A stretch of 64,000 nucleotides of DNA. Source: Rhodamnia argentea (Eukaryota > Streptophyta > Magnoliopsida > Myrtales > Myrtaceae). The position numbers were made by a program, and so were the translations under genes. The stretch lies in the NCBI RefSeq assembly GCF_020921035.1, contig NC_063160.1, positions 21,549,595 to 21,613,594 of the forward strand, given 5' to 3'. Positions 48,048-63,025 of this stretch are shown piece after piece (the first letter of the stretch is position 1; the number at the start of each line of letters is the position of its first letter). The notes beneath the pieces were generated by a model. It did not search any database, was not told the origin of the DNA, and saw nothing but the letters and a program-made list of their open reading frames with translations.

Positions 48048-51000
48048 ATGTCGAAGAGCAACCAGGAAGATCTCGACCTCCTCCTCTCTCTCCAAGATAG
48101 GGTTTTGGAAACCCCTCCTGCGTCTCCTTCTCACTGTCGCTCCCCTTCTTCCCCAGGTTCAATCTGGGATTTTAAAACATTCCATCTTCTTTTCATGTTT
48201 GTGATTGAGCTCTCGCAATTTCGATTTTTTCCTCGCTGGATACTCATGGGTGGTGCTTCAACTTAAGTGATATTTGCTCGTTAGTTGAATCCTGTAGCCT
48301 TTTTCAGCTCATCTTGATCAGTAATGCCCAGGGTATCTTTCGGACGATGGGATGCCGAAGCGACGGGAACAGGTGGATATGTCGGTTTTCCGAAATGCAG
48401 TTGAAGATTGCTTGGATTGCAAGCCTGAACCCGCCAAAGGATCTGGTAACTTAAACCGGTCGAGCACGGCTGCAGAGCCTGATGTTGAGAAGTTCTCGGG
48501 TCTGCGCATAAGGTGGCTTCGTTGCCTCCATGTTTTGTTGGATTGTCTAGTTCGTGCTTGTATGTTCCTTCATTTTGGACATTTTCTTGCTCAGATAATC
48601 GTCTGTCTTGTAGAATTTATTTTGTAATATCTCCTTTTGGGAGCTCTTTTGGACTTTGCATTGGTTAGCTGTAGCTTTGCTCCGGAGATATTTGCTAAAT
48701 TTTCTACTGCGATGCTTAATGGTTACTTCACATTCTACATTTCTCACTCACGAAAAGTTTCGGTTTTACAAATTGCAAAGAATTGGATATCTGCTGCTTG
48801 TGTTGCTAATACGTAGAAGGGCTTTTGCATTTTTTTTTTTTTTTTTGTGGTGGGGTGGTTTTTTCTGCAGGGGGGTTGTTTTCCTTTGTGAACTTTCTTC
48901 CTCGAAGCAGTGAACGGAGTTCTTCGGTTTTAATTTGTAGAAGTCTCCTTGTAAGAGATTTTCGTGTTGACATCTTCTTTTGTCCTTCAGGAATCAGTTG
49001 GTCACCCCAACAGAGCTTCATGATCGTTTTTCGGAGATCAGATTTGTTCGCTTACCAGTGATAAAGTAACGTGTTGTCTTATGAATGTATTTTATACAAT
49101 GACATCTTTCTATATCCCTTTTGGAAGCAAATCTATTTCTACCTCGAACCTTTGTAATTTCTAGTTTTTTCTTCGAAGGGCGGACTAAAGATATCTGGTT
49201 TATTCAAGTTATTAGTGCAACATCATTAGTAAGTTTTAGTGTTTGTTTGTCCAGGAATTTGTTGGTGGGGGATACTCTTTCTGGTTGTTGGGCAACTGTT
49301 GCTGTGCTGACTGAGGTGGGGAGTCCGAGGACTAGTTCTGCAGGGAAGAACTATTGTATATGGAAAATTGGAAGCCTAAGTGAAGATGCTATTTCCCTTT
49401 TCTTGTTTGGTGATGCTTATCAAAGAAATTCAGACGAGAAGGTCGGTGCCATCTTTGCCTTGTTCAACTGCAATGTTCGAAAAGACTCCACGGTAAGGAA
49501 TCTTGAGATTGGTACATCTACATCATGCTGTTTTTTCTTTTAATAGAAGGATATTATAAGACACATCTCCTTTCTGTTCTCCTTTTTCTGTTTTCCAGGG
49601 AGGGTTTTCTCTAAGCGTATTTTCTCCTAGCCAGATATTGAAAATTGGTACGTCAGCTGATTATGGAGTTTGCAAGGGGAAAAGGAAGGATGGAATAGCT
49701 TGTACATTGGTCATTAACAAGTATGATCCATGTCCCACGATTTCCCTATAATATCAAGATAAAGGTTGTAGATAACGCAAACGGTCAAATCTGTAGATAT
49801 TTGATGTCATTTCGGTTTTCTCTGGAATGGATCTTCCCTTAATGTTTTTGTTTATCAGCAAAATGATATACATTGCTAAAATCTCCTTCTGTAGGTCTCC
49901 AACCTTTTTATGGTCTTATCCATCTTCGTGGTTTTTAACTGTGAGGTTGTCAAACTTGCACTGAAAATGCCTCGCTTTTCCCTGGTCCAAATTGTGGCCT
50001 ATGTTGCAGAATGATGTTGATTTCTGGAAAGAGGATCTGTAAAATGAATGTTTCAATTATAGTTACCTTGTGAACCTCATCATTATACCATTAAATTTCT
50101 TTTCTTTGGAAAAAGAATGAGAAATAAGGGATTCAAACCAAAGAAGTTTTGGAACATAGATGGCTGCGTGGAAATGGAGAATTCCCTAATATGGTGATTG
50201 AGTTATTATTTAACTATCCCCACCCTCACACCTGTTGAGGGAAAGGCTAATAACAAATTTGTACTATCATCTGAAAAAATCTTGTCTTGGTTAATGAATA
50301 CACAATACTTGATGTTTGATCCCAATTATGTTACTTATATGCTAGCTCGAAAATGTTCCCATTGGCTGACAGACTCTTGTTCTTTCCTTCTGTCTCCATT
50401 GCTGACAGAATTCTAAACTTCAAACCTATATTTTCTTTGTATTCAAATAACTCTAGTAACAAGACAAGCAAGACAATTCATTCTCAAACGCTAGTGATCT
50501 TCTAGATAGCCTGCCTGAAATGTGGACTATCTGCAGCATGTGGAAAGGAGAACTGCTATGTTCTAATGAACAAGATTCACATATGCGTACCACCAAAGTG
50601 ATGGACCTAGTGGATATGAGTTTCTCACCCACATTCAGCCCTCATGAACCAAGGTCGTCTGATGGAGTCTTATTCCAGTAGCATATTAGTGGTGCCATGG
50701 CTCACCCCTCATGGATACCTTGCCATCGAGGGCAGCAGTCAAGGCTCACACCGGACATCCAGGAACTTCTTTGCAGTGGCTTTGTTCAGTGCCTTAATTC
50801 GTTTGATCGTGTCTTGGGGCTTGCTAATATTGGTGTCTTTCTAGTCATCTCACTCATTGGAAAAGGTTTCAGATATAGCTTCTCGATGTGCTTTTCAAAC
50901 TAAGAATTTAGCAAATATGAATTTTGAAGTGCTCTAGATATTTGCGAACTTTCAAAGCATCTCTAATCATTGCTTAATTTGCCGAGAAGATGACTAATTT

Positions 51001-52509
51001 TCGTATGTTAATGGTTCCTCTATTTTGTCTCTAAACTAGGTAATTTGTGGCATTGAGTGTTGTATATTATGTCTAGTTGTTTGTTCTCTGAACTGCATCA
51101 GCCATTTAACCTCATAAATGTGTATTTTCAGGCGCCGGGGGATATATTGCAGGTACCATAAGTCGGTGAGTGATTCTGTGAACTATTTTCTTTGGCAAAT
51201 TTACTCTCAAGATAATCTCCATATCTCATTCTTCAAACCTGTTACATACAACAGAAGGCTTCGGAGAAATATTCTAGCACACGAACTGAGCTCATTGGGG
51301 GGTAAGCTATAGTCTTCCTGAGAACTAGCTCTCAAGACTTCCAGTTGTTTAGACAAGACTTTGATGACTTGTACTCGTTTCAAAATGACAGGAAAGGGAG
51401 AAAACCGAACTACTTCGACTAATTTCCCTTTTGTCCCCTTCTTTCCTTTATTTTGGCAGGAATATCAGAACAGCCTTTAGGAATCACCTTCAAGCTGAGG
51501 GAATCTATGTCGTTGATCGTCTTTCTGACAGAACAAACGTTAAAAAGGCAACACAGCCAGTGAAGCTGTTATCAGTGGAAGGGCTGAAAAGGGCTTTAAG
51601 GTACACATGAGCATACTAGAATTTTTTAGAATTATGAATTTAGAGGTGCTCTTTCTCTGCCTTTTCACTTCCTGTTTAACCTGATAGGCCTTACGCTTTC
51701 ATTGTGGAAGTCAAAATACTTGCATTGACTTCAACCTTGCTTTGGCATTTGAAAAAAGTAGAATACATTATATTACATTGAGGATGGATGACCCGAATTC
51801 TGGCAGCGATAATATGAGAAATATGCAGTGTGACCGAGTTTAGAAGGTTGCATGGTTAGGAAAACAAAAACTAGTGATGGTTGGTTCATATGTTGCATTG
51901 CTCATTGTGATTGTGAGACCTAATTAAGCAGTTTCATGATCTCTTTGCATACTATAGCTTATTAATCATTGTATGTTGTTTATTCTTCTTCCTAATGCAA
52001 TCATACCGACAAATACCATGAATAACTAGTGGTGCAGGCAAGGTGACGACAAACACACATTCTCAGGGAATAAGATTTCTGTCTGAAGTAACAGGTTAGA
52101 TATAATTAGCCTCTTTGGTGTGGACTCTCTATAAGCCGATAATCTTAGTCAATTCCCTCCTGTGTGCCAGCGAAAATGGAGCCAAGAAGTTCAAATAAGG
52201 AATCTTCTCTGAAATCTGAACCCTTGGCCAGCAATGACAAAAGGTTTACTTTAACCAATCTCAAGTCTTGATCTTTGAATTTACTGAAAAACGTGCCAGG
52301 TGAGGCTCAACTTTTTGGTCGAACCAATATTGTTCGTTTAACTCATCAGGAAATCATCTGCTGTCAAAGTGGATCCATCTTTAGTCCAAGGAAACGAACG
52401 AAGGGGCGTGAAGAGGAGCAAAACAGAGGAAGATTCTGCCAACAGAACTAAGCCGGCCACTGGGAAGCTGATTGAACTAGAAATCTTCAGCTCAGATGAC
52501 GAAATGTGA
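48048..52509 (+). CDS. MCM10: MCM10 DNA replication initiation factor
   Basis: Eleven exons: 48048-48156, 48332-48512, 48991-49065, 49255-49492, 49599-49720, 51132-51165, 51255-51301, 51460-51600, 52030-52094, 52171-52243, 52350-52509. They encode 414 residues. MCM10 helps activate the CMG helicase and loads polymerase alpha at origins in the nucleus. The N-terminus SNQEDLDLLLSLQDRVLETPPASP is typical of plant MCM10. The internal OB-fold spans about 100-215 (LRIRNQLVTPTEL..RFVRL, GCWATVAVLTE, YCIWKIGSL, AIFALFNCNV). The zinc site follows as C226, C236, C248 and H251 (VCKGKRKDGIACT..RRGIYCRYH). A conserved block comes next (VKLLSVEGLKRALSGAGKVTTNTHSQGIRFLSEVT), then a charged tail ending FSSDDEM. 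It is shorter than animal MCM10, as plant forms are. Intron 5 (1.4 kb) is the longest. Intact. Confidence 0.93.
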
Positions 52510-55500
52510 ATGCTGTCGATTGAGCCGAACTTGTCTAGCTGCATGCCAACAGTTGGAGTATGCCTGAATGTGAACTCTTGACGGTTGGGATCAGGGACCC
52601 TCCTGAACTCGCAGAGAACAACCGATGGTCAGCCTGCCTTGGTGGCAATGCTTTTGGCGCTTGAAGATGGCGAGATCGAACTCCCAGTCCCAGCATCGCC
52701 CAGCGGATGGCTTATCACGTCATTGTCTCGTCAGATTGGGACGGACATTGTCAGGAGGAAATCATTTTGACCAAAAAAATGAACCAGATTTTTTTTTTGT
52801 CGTAAACCATATTTATTTACCACAAGCAAAAACAAAGAAATGGAAGAGAACGACATTTTCTAGTGCCGTTGATTCCATCATGAAGATCAAAGAGAGATGC
52901 TTAACTAGTGAAGCAAGTCTCTGATTAATCATACATATGCTGTCTTCATATTCATGCAATTCGATGTGTGTGATATCTTAGTATCATAATTTTACGTGAA
53001 ATGTCAATGTAAATTCTAAGAAATCCGCAAGTAAATCGATTCCGGCCCCGACCCGTCAGTAATGTGTCCCTAAGTTAGGGTCAAAAAATCGTTTTTTTTT
53101 TTTTTTCCTTTTCAAGTGATAAGATTCGGTAGAGTGATGATGGTTCCTTCACCAACTACAACCACCGCTTTATTTCTTTCCCACGTACGTCGCATAATGG
53201 CATGATGAATGCGAGGAGTATCGAATTGGTCTAAAAGACAAATAAAGAGGAGTGGGCCCCGCATCTCACCAAAATGAATTGCTTCTAAACGAGGCGTCGA
53301 TTCTTGGTGCCAACCCACGTCACTTAATAAGTACAGAGAGACCCACAAACCCCACAAAAATTTCTTGATTTTTTTCAAGGGTTAGTTATTATTATTGATT
53401 ACTGCTGTTGTTGTTGCTTCCTTCGCCGTTAAGATAGAGCGAAGAATTTGCCCCTTTAGTCCAGACGCTAATCCGTCAATTTTCATCCGATCATAAGAAC
53501 TACTATTGAAATTTCGCGCAAAATCTTATGACTAAACTTGCAGAAATTTAATACTAATTGAGTAATTTTCGCAAGTTGGAGCAGATGCGAATCTCCATGC
53601 AAGGAGGAGGGGACTTGATGACTCACTCATGTCAACATGGATTAATAATGGAGTGAAGACTTTTCTTGTCTATCCATTTCTTGAAGCATAATCCCACTTT
53701 TAACTGCTTGTAGATTTCCTTTTTGGTGCTTTCCATTTTGCGTAATGTCCCGTTTTCTCTCATAAATTATATCGTAAGCATTTACATAATCGAATCTCTA
53801 TATCCATGCCCATAAAATATGGAAAACGGGGAAAAAGTTAACAATTATGGTACCTCGATTTCTTTTAATCGAGAATTCGGAAAAGCGATCTAAAATCCGA
53901 ACGCACTAAGATTTCGCTCGATCATGTAATCGTCACGAAGCACTCTTTCGGGGTGGGAAAAAGAAAAGGAGGGGAATGGCTTTGTTAGGTGTCGTACCTA
54001 GAGCTAGATCTAGATTTTTTAAGTTATGTTAGGTCAACCTATATTGTATTTGATACATACTACTTCATTACATCCCTCCGGTCGGATGACTGTGAGGTAC
54101 ATATAAACACAATCTTGTTAGGTTTCCACATCTTTATCGGTAAGATGAATATTTCTTGCAAAGTGAACATAAGATTAAGAACATTAGCACGTTATGATGT
54201 CACCATCAGTCATGGTCAAGTGTTGCACCGGCACCTGCTCGGTGCTCGTTTTGTCCGATATAGAGATGGAGTGAGAAGAGAACACCGCTCGAATCGTTGT
54301 GTTTTATTGGCAATATGTGCACGGGGCAATTGTAACTTTGATTCGTTTAAGGGATTTTAGATCTTTCCGGAGGATTCAAATGACTACTCTCTTGAGCATT
54401 GAGCAATGTTATTCCTAATGTCAATCAATTTCGTATACCGGGTTTGCCACTATATTAAACATGACTCGCATTCCCTATAGAAATGTATCGTGACCGTCAC
54501 GCTTCCGAGTTAGAATTATGGACTATGAAGAGATTGCTCGACACTATTATCAATTCCAACTTATTGGTTCGAGGTAGGCGATCTTTGTTAACAGGCCCAT
54601 TGAGATGCTCCAATGCCTAGACCCAACACATCACGGTTGTTGCGAGCGGATTTAACCTTTTGAGACCATGCTCTCGATGGTCGATTTATCTCGCCGATCC
54701 GTCCATCCATCACTGCGACGGTGATATGAGTGTTGGGCGATGTGGACAAGGCCCGAGAATGAATTTAAAGTTGTGTGGCTAATCCGCGATTATCGGCAAT
54801 TTTTTTTTTGGTAAGGTGATTATCGGCAATTTCAGCTTCATGCCGGAGAGAAATAGAAGCTAAGGTTCGATTTGCTCAATTAATACGTGATACAAAAGAA
54901 ATTTTAGTTTGTCGCGATGCTGCTCCGGCTTGTATTGAGCTCGGATAATTCTAGCTCTACATCCACTAGCATTACAGCATGCAATTGCATGACTGACATG
55001 TTTGCTCTAAAAAGCCGTAAATGTGGCTCATATTAGGCACTCTTTTACCTTTGTGAAACTCCTACGATTATGTTATTGCCTTTTTTTTCCATAAGGTATG
55101 TCGCTAAAGAGTGGCCCTCGACCACTTGTTGAATGATCAAATAAAGGAACTTTTTTCCTGATATATTGATTACTTTCTCCTAATACGTAATTTATCTTTC
55201 GAAGATTAAACAGCTCTCCAAATCAATCGACAACGAGAATTTATTGCATGATATATAAATAGCGCGAGTTAATATCATCTAAACTTATCGATTGTATCAA
55301 TCGCGCATTATCAACTATTCACGTGAAATTGATCTTATATGATCTGTCCATCGTCCTCGTCGATCCATGAGTTAAAAATCTCACCTTTTCCTCTTGAGAA
55401 AATATAGGCGAGAGTTAAAACTTTTCGTCTTTGCTGCCGGAGCTCTACTTAAATAAATCCTTTAACGCAGCTGGCAAGAGTTGTCTCTCTCAATCCAGCC

Positions 55501-55526
55501 CGTTAAAGAGTAAAGACGAAAGAAAA
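52510..55526. other. gene-free spacer between MCM10 and ROP
   Basis: I recognise no gene. A T-run lies at 53,090-53,106 and A/T-rich sequence dominates. A 123-codon frame at 53,989-54,360 (plus) has no family motif. The last few hundred bases are probably the ROP promoter; a TTAAATAAA word near 55,449 could serve as a TATA-like element. Confidence 0.5.
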
Positions 55527-55552
55527 TCTCTCTCTCTCTCTCTCTCTCTCTC
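55527..55552 (+). repeat. CT microsatellite in the ROP leader
   Basis: A pure CT run of about 26 bp lies on the coding strand, some 150 bp upstream of the ROP ATG and downstream of the TTAAATAAA word. It is likely 5'UTR. Confidence 0.7.
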
Positions 55553-55691
55553 GGTAGTCTGAGTACGTTTTCTTCCCGGACGACCCACTTTCGCTCCTTT
55601 CCCGGTTTCAATGCGCCTCACTTTACAGTCGCGGAGTTTCGCCATCTCTGTTCAAGACTAGCCGGTGGAGGAGACCTTTCCGACGTGCTAG

Positions 55692-58945
<3,254 letters not shown>

Positions 58946-60039
58946 TCTCAAAGAAGATCGAAAAAAATCAAAGCTTCGGTCCTGAAGAAATTAGAAGTCT
59001 TTCGACCAAAATTTGAAGAAGCAAGCTGGCTACAGTTAGGAATCTCCACCGACAACCAGATACAGATACATGTCCGCCATAGGCGCTGAACTTGTCTGTT
59101 TAATGGTTGTTAGTTTATGACGCGGACTGTATATTAGTTCGGTTACATGTTCTGCAACCCGCACACATTTAAGTTTGTGTTCCACATCGCGTAAAATTAC
59201 TGTTCCCCAGATTGTTAAGCCACGGCCATATATGTGTTTACGTAATTCGATCTCCTACTGCACTAGACAACTATCTTGAAATTCAACTCGTTATGTAATC
59301 TACTCTACCCAGATTGCTAAGACCTGATGATCAACTTGTTCTGTCTTTCTGCTCTCTTTCTATTTTGTTCTTCAGATGGGTAAAATGTGCTCTGTGTGTC
59401 TTGCGCATGGCCATGTATGCAAGGCTAAGCCCTCGTCATGTCATCTAATATTTCTGTAGTATAAGTATGGTTTCAGTCATTTTCTCTTAGCTTTAATTGT
59501 TAAAGGAGAATGGTTCGGGAAAGATGCCATTGTGGGATGGTTCGCAAGAATGAGCTGTGATGCAGGTTCCGCTTACATTCGCTCAATCACGGGCACTGTG
59601 CATATCACCGAAAGATGTTCAACCGTTGGCCAAATTCTGGGCAGACATGTAAATCTCATTCTGTCAACCCCTACCTTGAACACTAAGTCGGGCACACACG
59701 TTAATCTAATTCATCGGCTACAGTTATTTGTTACCGCCGACGGACGGGCTGGACAGGGCTTCGGCCATGCCTCATAGTAGCCGAGCATGAGCCTCCGAGG
59801 TCATACATGAAATGCATTCCAAGCCTGCCAGGAGAAACACATGCGCGAACCAGGTTCATATGAGTTCAGTCAATCTCAGTCGTTGAATCGCATGGATTCG
59901 ACATAAAATCAGCGGCCGAAATGCATTGGTCTCCTAATACCCTGATGATCCAAGAATATTTGTCATGGTAATGGGTAGTATTCTACCTTGTTTTATTAGC
60001 TCATGAACAAGTCTAGCACAAAAGAAACTGAGTATCTCA
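58946..60039. other. ROP 3' flank and spacer
   Basis: The first few hundred bases are the ROP 3'UTR. Beyond about 59,250 I see no gene; open frames are short and without motifs. Confidence 0.5.
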
Positions 60040-60674
60040 TAAAAATAAGGGCAAAAGGATACCTGGAGTATCAATATTTGTGTACGGCACTCACTTTAAT
60101 GTTAATATTTTTTTTTTATCACTTAAGTGCCAAATCGAAAAAAAAAAAAAGTCACCTAAGCGACAATTTCAACCAAAAACAACCACTTAAGTGTCAATTC
60201 TGACCAAACAAGACGCGTGGTAGTTTTTTTATTAATTTTTCAATAGTGCATGTCAATTTTTTTAAAAAATCAACCCACGTGGACTGTTCAACTTAAAAAT
60301 AGTTAATTTTTTTTAAATTAAAATTCAACAGAAAAATATCCTAAAAAATTGAAAATCAAAACGAAGCAGAGGTTGCAACGGCGAAGGCTTCAAAGCCCTA
60401 ACCGCTGAATTTTTTTTTTTATAGTTTATTTAGCTTATTTTTTAGTTTTTTTAATTTTTTTAACTTTTGGTTTTTTTTATTGCTGACTTGATAGCTCCGG
60501 TTAGCCATGTGGATCCCACGTCAGATTTCCAACAAAGCTCACCATAGTTGGCACTAAAAAACCCGTTTTTCAAAAAAATTAACACTTAAGTGATTAAAAA
60601 AAAAAAAATCGGCTCTAAAGTGAGCTCTATACATAAATATTGGTATTTCTAATGTCCTTTTGCTTAAAAACAAG
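60040..60674. mobile_element. MULE-like fold-back element with 10-bp target duplication
   Basis: The 615-bp element spans 60,050-60,664. The left arm reads GGCAAAAGGATAC.., then CAATATTTGTGTA, CTCACTTTA and ATCACTTAAGTG. The reverse complement of the right arm reads AGCAAAAGGACAT.., CAATATTTATGTA, CTCACTTTA, ATCACTTAAGTG. The arms are about 90 bp. Flanks are TAAAAATAAG (60,040-60,049) and TAAAAACAAG (60,665-60,674), a 10-bp duplication with one mismatch. Long arms and a 9-10 bp duplication fit Mutator-like non-autonomous elements. No transposase frame is present. Confidence 0.75.
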
Positions 60675-62744
60675 TGTTGAGATAGATGTGCTTGGCCTTT
60701 CACCAATATGCACTAGTGGGGCTACAATGCTCCACAGTCCAATGACTAATGATCAGAGTACATGCTTAGAGGTTTCAAACGGGTGGATGAGGTCGGGTCG
60801 AATATGGTCTAACCCAAATTGATCCATTTAATCCGTTTTGATCCATTTTCATTCTATACGAATTTAGTGATCCATATATGATTTGACCTATATTGTTAAA
60901 ACACTTCAATATAGGTCAAATATGTATTATAGGCTGATTTTGCCACCTCTAATGCTTATTGACTAACAACAGGTTTACGAGTCGGAAAAGAGGAAGTGAA
61001 AACTTATGTATTCAGAAATTCAAATGCGCCTGGACTTTTTAGGGTATCTGCAATGTCAGCAGGGTCCCGGTTGAGGGCAGTTTAGATTTGCAAAGTCACC
61101 CACTGAATCAGAGTGGTTGGTGTGTCGACAATTCTGAAATTTGAGAAAATGTTAGAACCGAGGACGAAATGCGACTCCCCATCCACCTTCGACTTCAATC
61201 ATTGATGCATCTTTGCGTTGAAAGTGCATTGGAGTGCAGGTATCCGCACCTTTCCAACCAGAGAAGGACCAGAGGCTGATGATTGATTGCCAGTCATTTG
61301 GCCAAGCGAGATGGCTCGAGACGTGCGGCCAAGAGAGATGCGATTCCTCACTCCCTGACAAGTAGGATCCGAGCGGGCGAGCGAGCGAGACCCACTTCCG
61401 TTTTCCATATGCGTCCGTGGTCACATGAGTGAGAAAAATTGCTCCGAAAAATTCTAGATTTATTCTACCGTAGCCAATTCAATCTTAAATCTTCTAATTG
61501 TATCGATTTAGTCCTAATTATTTTGACGGTTTTCCAATCTTGCCTTTTCAATCAATGACGTGAACGACGTCCTGTCCTATATGGTTTGGGGCGGCGATGA
61601 CGTTGACAATTTTTACAAAAAAAAATAAAAAATGAAATGGAATAGAATTGAATTGAATTGAATGCGGTAGGCCACCATCGACATCCCTCTGCCTTCCCAC
61701 GAAAGGGATTCATCAGCTCCTCTCTTTTTCCCTGTCGTTTTTTCTTCTTGAAAGTGGCGACTTTAAGACAAGATGGTGTTCTTGTTTTTCCCCTCTCTTT
61801 AGTCTGTCTGATCGATCCGTTTTGCGTGGAAAAAGCTCGTTTGCTAGTTATCTCGGGCGGGCAAAGCCTTCCAAGAAATCGGACAGTGATCACATGTCAT
61901 TCCTTGGCCAAGTGTCCCACCCGAAACGATGCGTCGGTAGATCTTGCTGATGCAAAGATCGCACGTACGTCAAGGCGGCAGATTCATCTGCCCTGAAATC
62001 CCAAAAAAAAACAACGTCACATGATTACTTTACTTGAGTAGCATAATTTTTTTTTGTCATTTTTGACAAATAATTTCCCATGAATAATTCATTTTATTTT
62101 TATTTTCCTTGTGTCAGTTGAGAAGGCCTTGTCCAGACTGGGCGAGGTGGACCTCGCCCTTGGCCAACGGGCACGGCGCGAAGCGAAAGACTCGTTGGCT
62201 GCAGGCGAGGCAGCTCTCGCCTAGTCAGCAAAGGGTCGTCGGTGACTTCGCCGACACAAAAAAGAAAAAGAAAAATATATATAAAAAATAGGATAATATT
62301 ACAAAAATTATCAACGTCGACTTTTCTAACGTTCACGTCGGATTTCCAAAGAGACAAATTGCCTGCAGCACTTAATTAAATCGATTTTTCGAATTTGTGA
62401 TATTTAAGTAAGTTAAAAAAAAAAGTTATGACTTTTAAGTGGATGTCCTACGAAAGTTACGACACTCATGTTGTTCTTCTCTCGTTTAGATTCGTTTCGT
62501 CGATTACTCGAAAGTTTATTTTCTCTCTTTTTATTGGGAGGTGGTCGGAAGTCGAAATAAGCCAGGCTTCAATTCTTGACTCGAAGATTAAGAGATTATT
62601 TAATTAGAATAATTAGAGGTTGACACGCCTTGAACATTCTTCGCTTTGGAGTGATTACGATCCGTGCCTTCCGATAAAAGAGGCCGAAAGACAGGTCAGT
62701 GGCTGCTTTTGCTTTTTGGACCACTCTTATCTTTGAATGAAAAG
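60675..62744. other. gene-free spacer downstream of the fold-back element
   Basis: No gene recognised. Simple repeats include a GAATT run near 61,646-61,665. Frames of 85-113 codons near 61,150-62,357 overlap on both strands and have no motifs. A GC-rich island at 62,120-62,250 is listed separately. Confidence 0.5.
62120..62255. repeat. GC-rich repeat block, related in style to 29,935-30,115
   Basis: GGGCGAGG and CTCGCC words alternate with GGCC words, between T-rich and A-rich flanks, as in the block near 29,940-30,060. Pairs such as GGCGAGGTGG and ACCTCGCCC allow local hairpins. Similarity to the first block is by composition and words, not by a full alignment. Confidence 0.4.
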
Positions 62745-63025
62745 GTAAGTACATGAAGGCTTAAAATTTATCACGAAAGTATAAATAAACCTTAAAACTT
62801 TCATAACATATAATTAAATTCTAAGATTTGTTGCGAAAATGCAATCAAATTTTAAAATTTTTAAAAAGTATAATCAATGGAAGGACTTGATTTCATGAGT
62901 TGGACAAGCTTTAGGATTTGATTGTATTTTTTAAAAGCTTTAGGATTTAATTATACTTTTAAAAAGTTTTAGGATTTAATTATACTTTCGTAACAAGTTC
63001 TAGACCTTTCCACGCACTTATCCTG
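62745..63025. mobile_element. fold-back element built of short tandem units
   Basis: The left arm (about 62,745-62,875) reads AAGTACATGAAGG.., CACGAAAGTATAA, AACCTTAAAACTTT, TAATTAAATTCTAA. The reverse complement of the right arm (about 62,895-63,025) reads AAGTGCGTGGAAAGG.., TACGAAAGTATAA, AATCCTAAAACTTT, TAATTAAATCCTAA. Within each arm a unit of about 35 bp repeats three or four times. Short centre, long arms. No coding capacity. Words match the array at 3,385-3,540. Confidence 0.65.

Noticed and set aside
53989-54360. A 123-codon plus-strand frame between MCM10 and ROP
   Set aside because: No motif, no splice context and no recognised similarity; it is probably chance or a repeat fragment.
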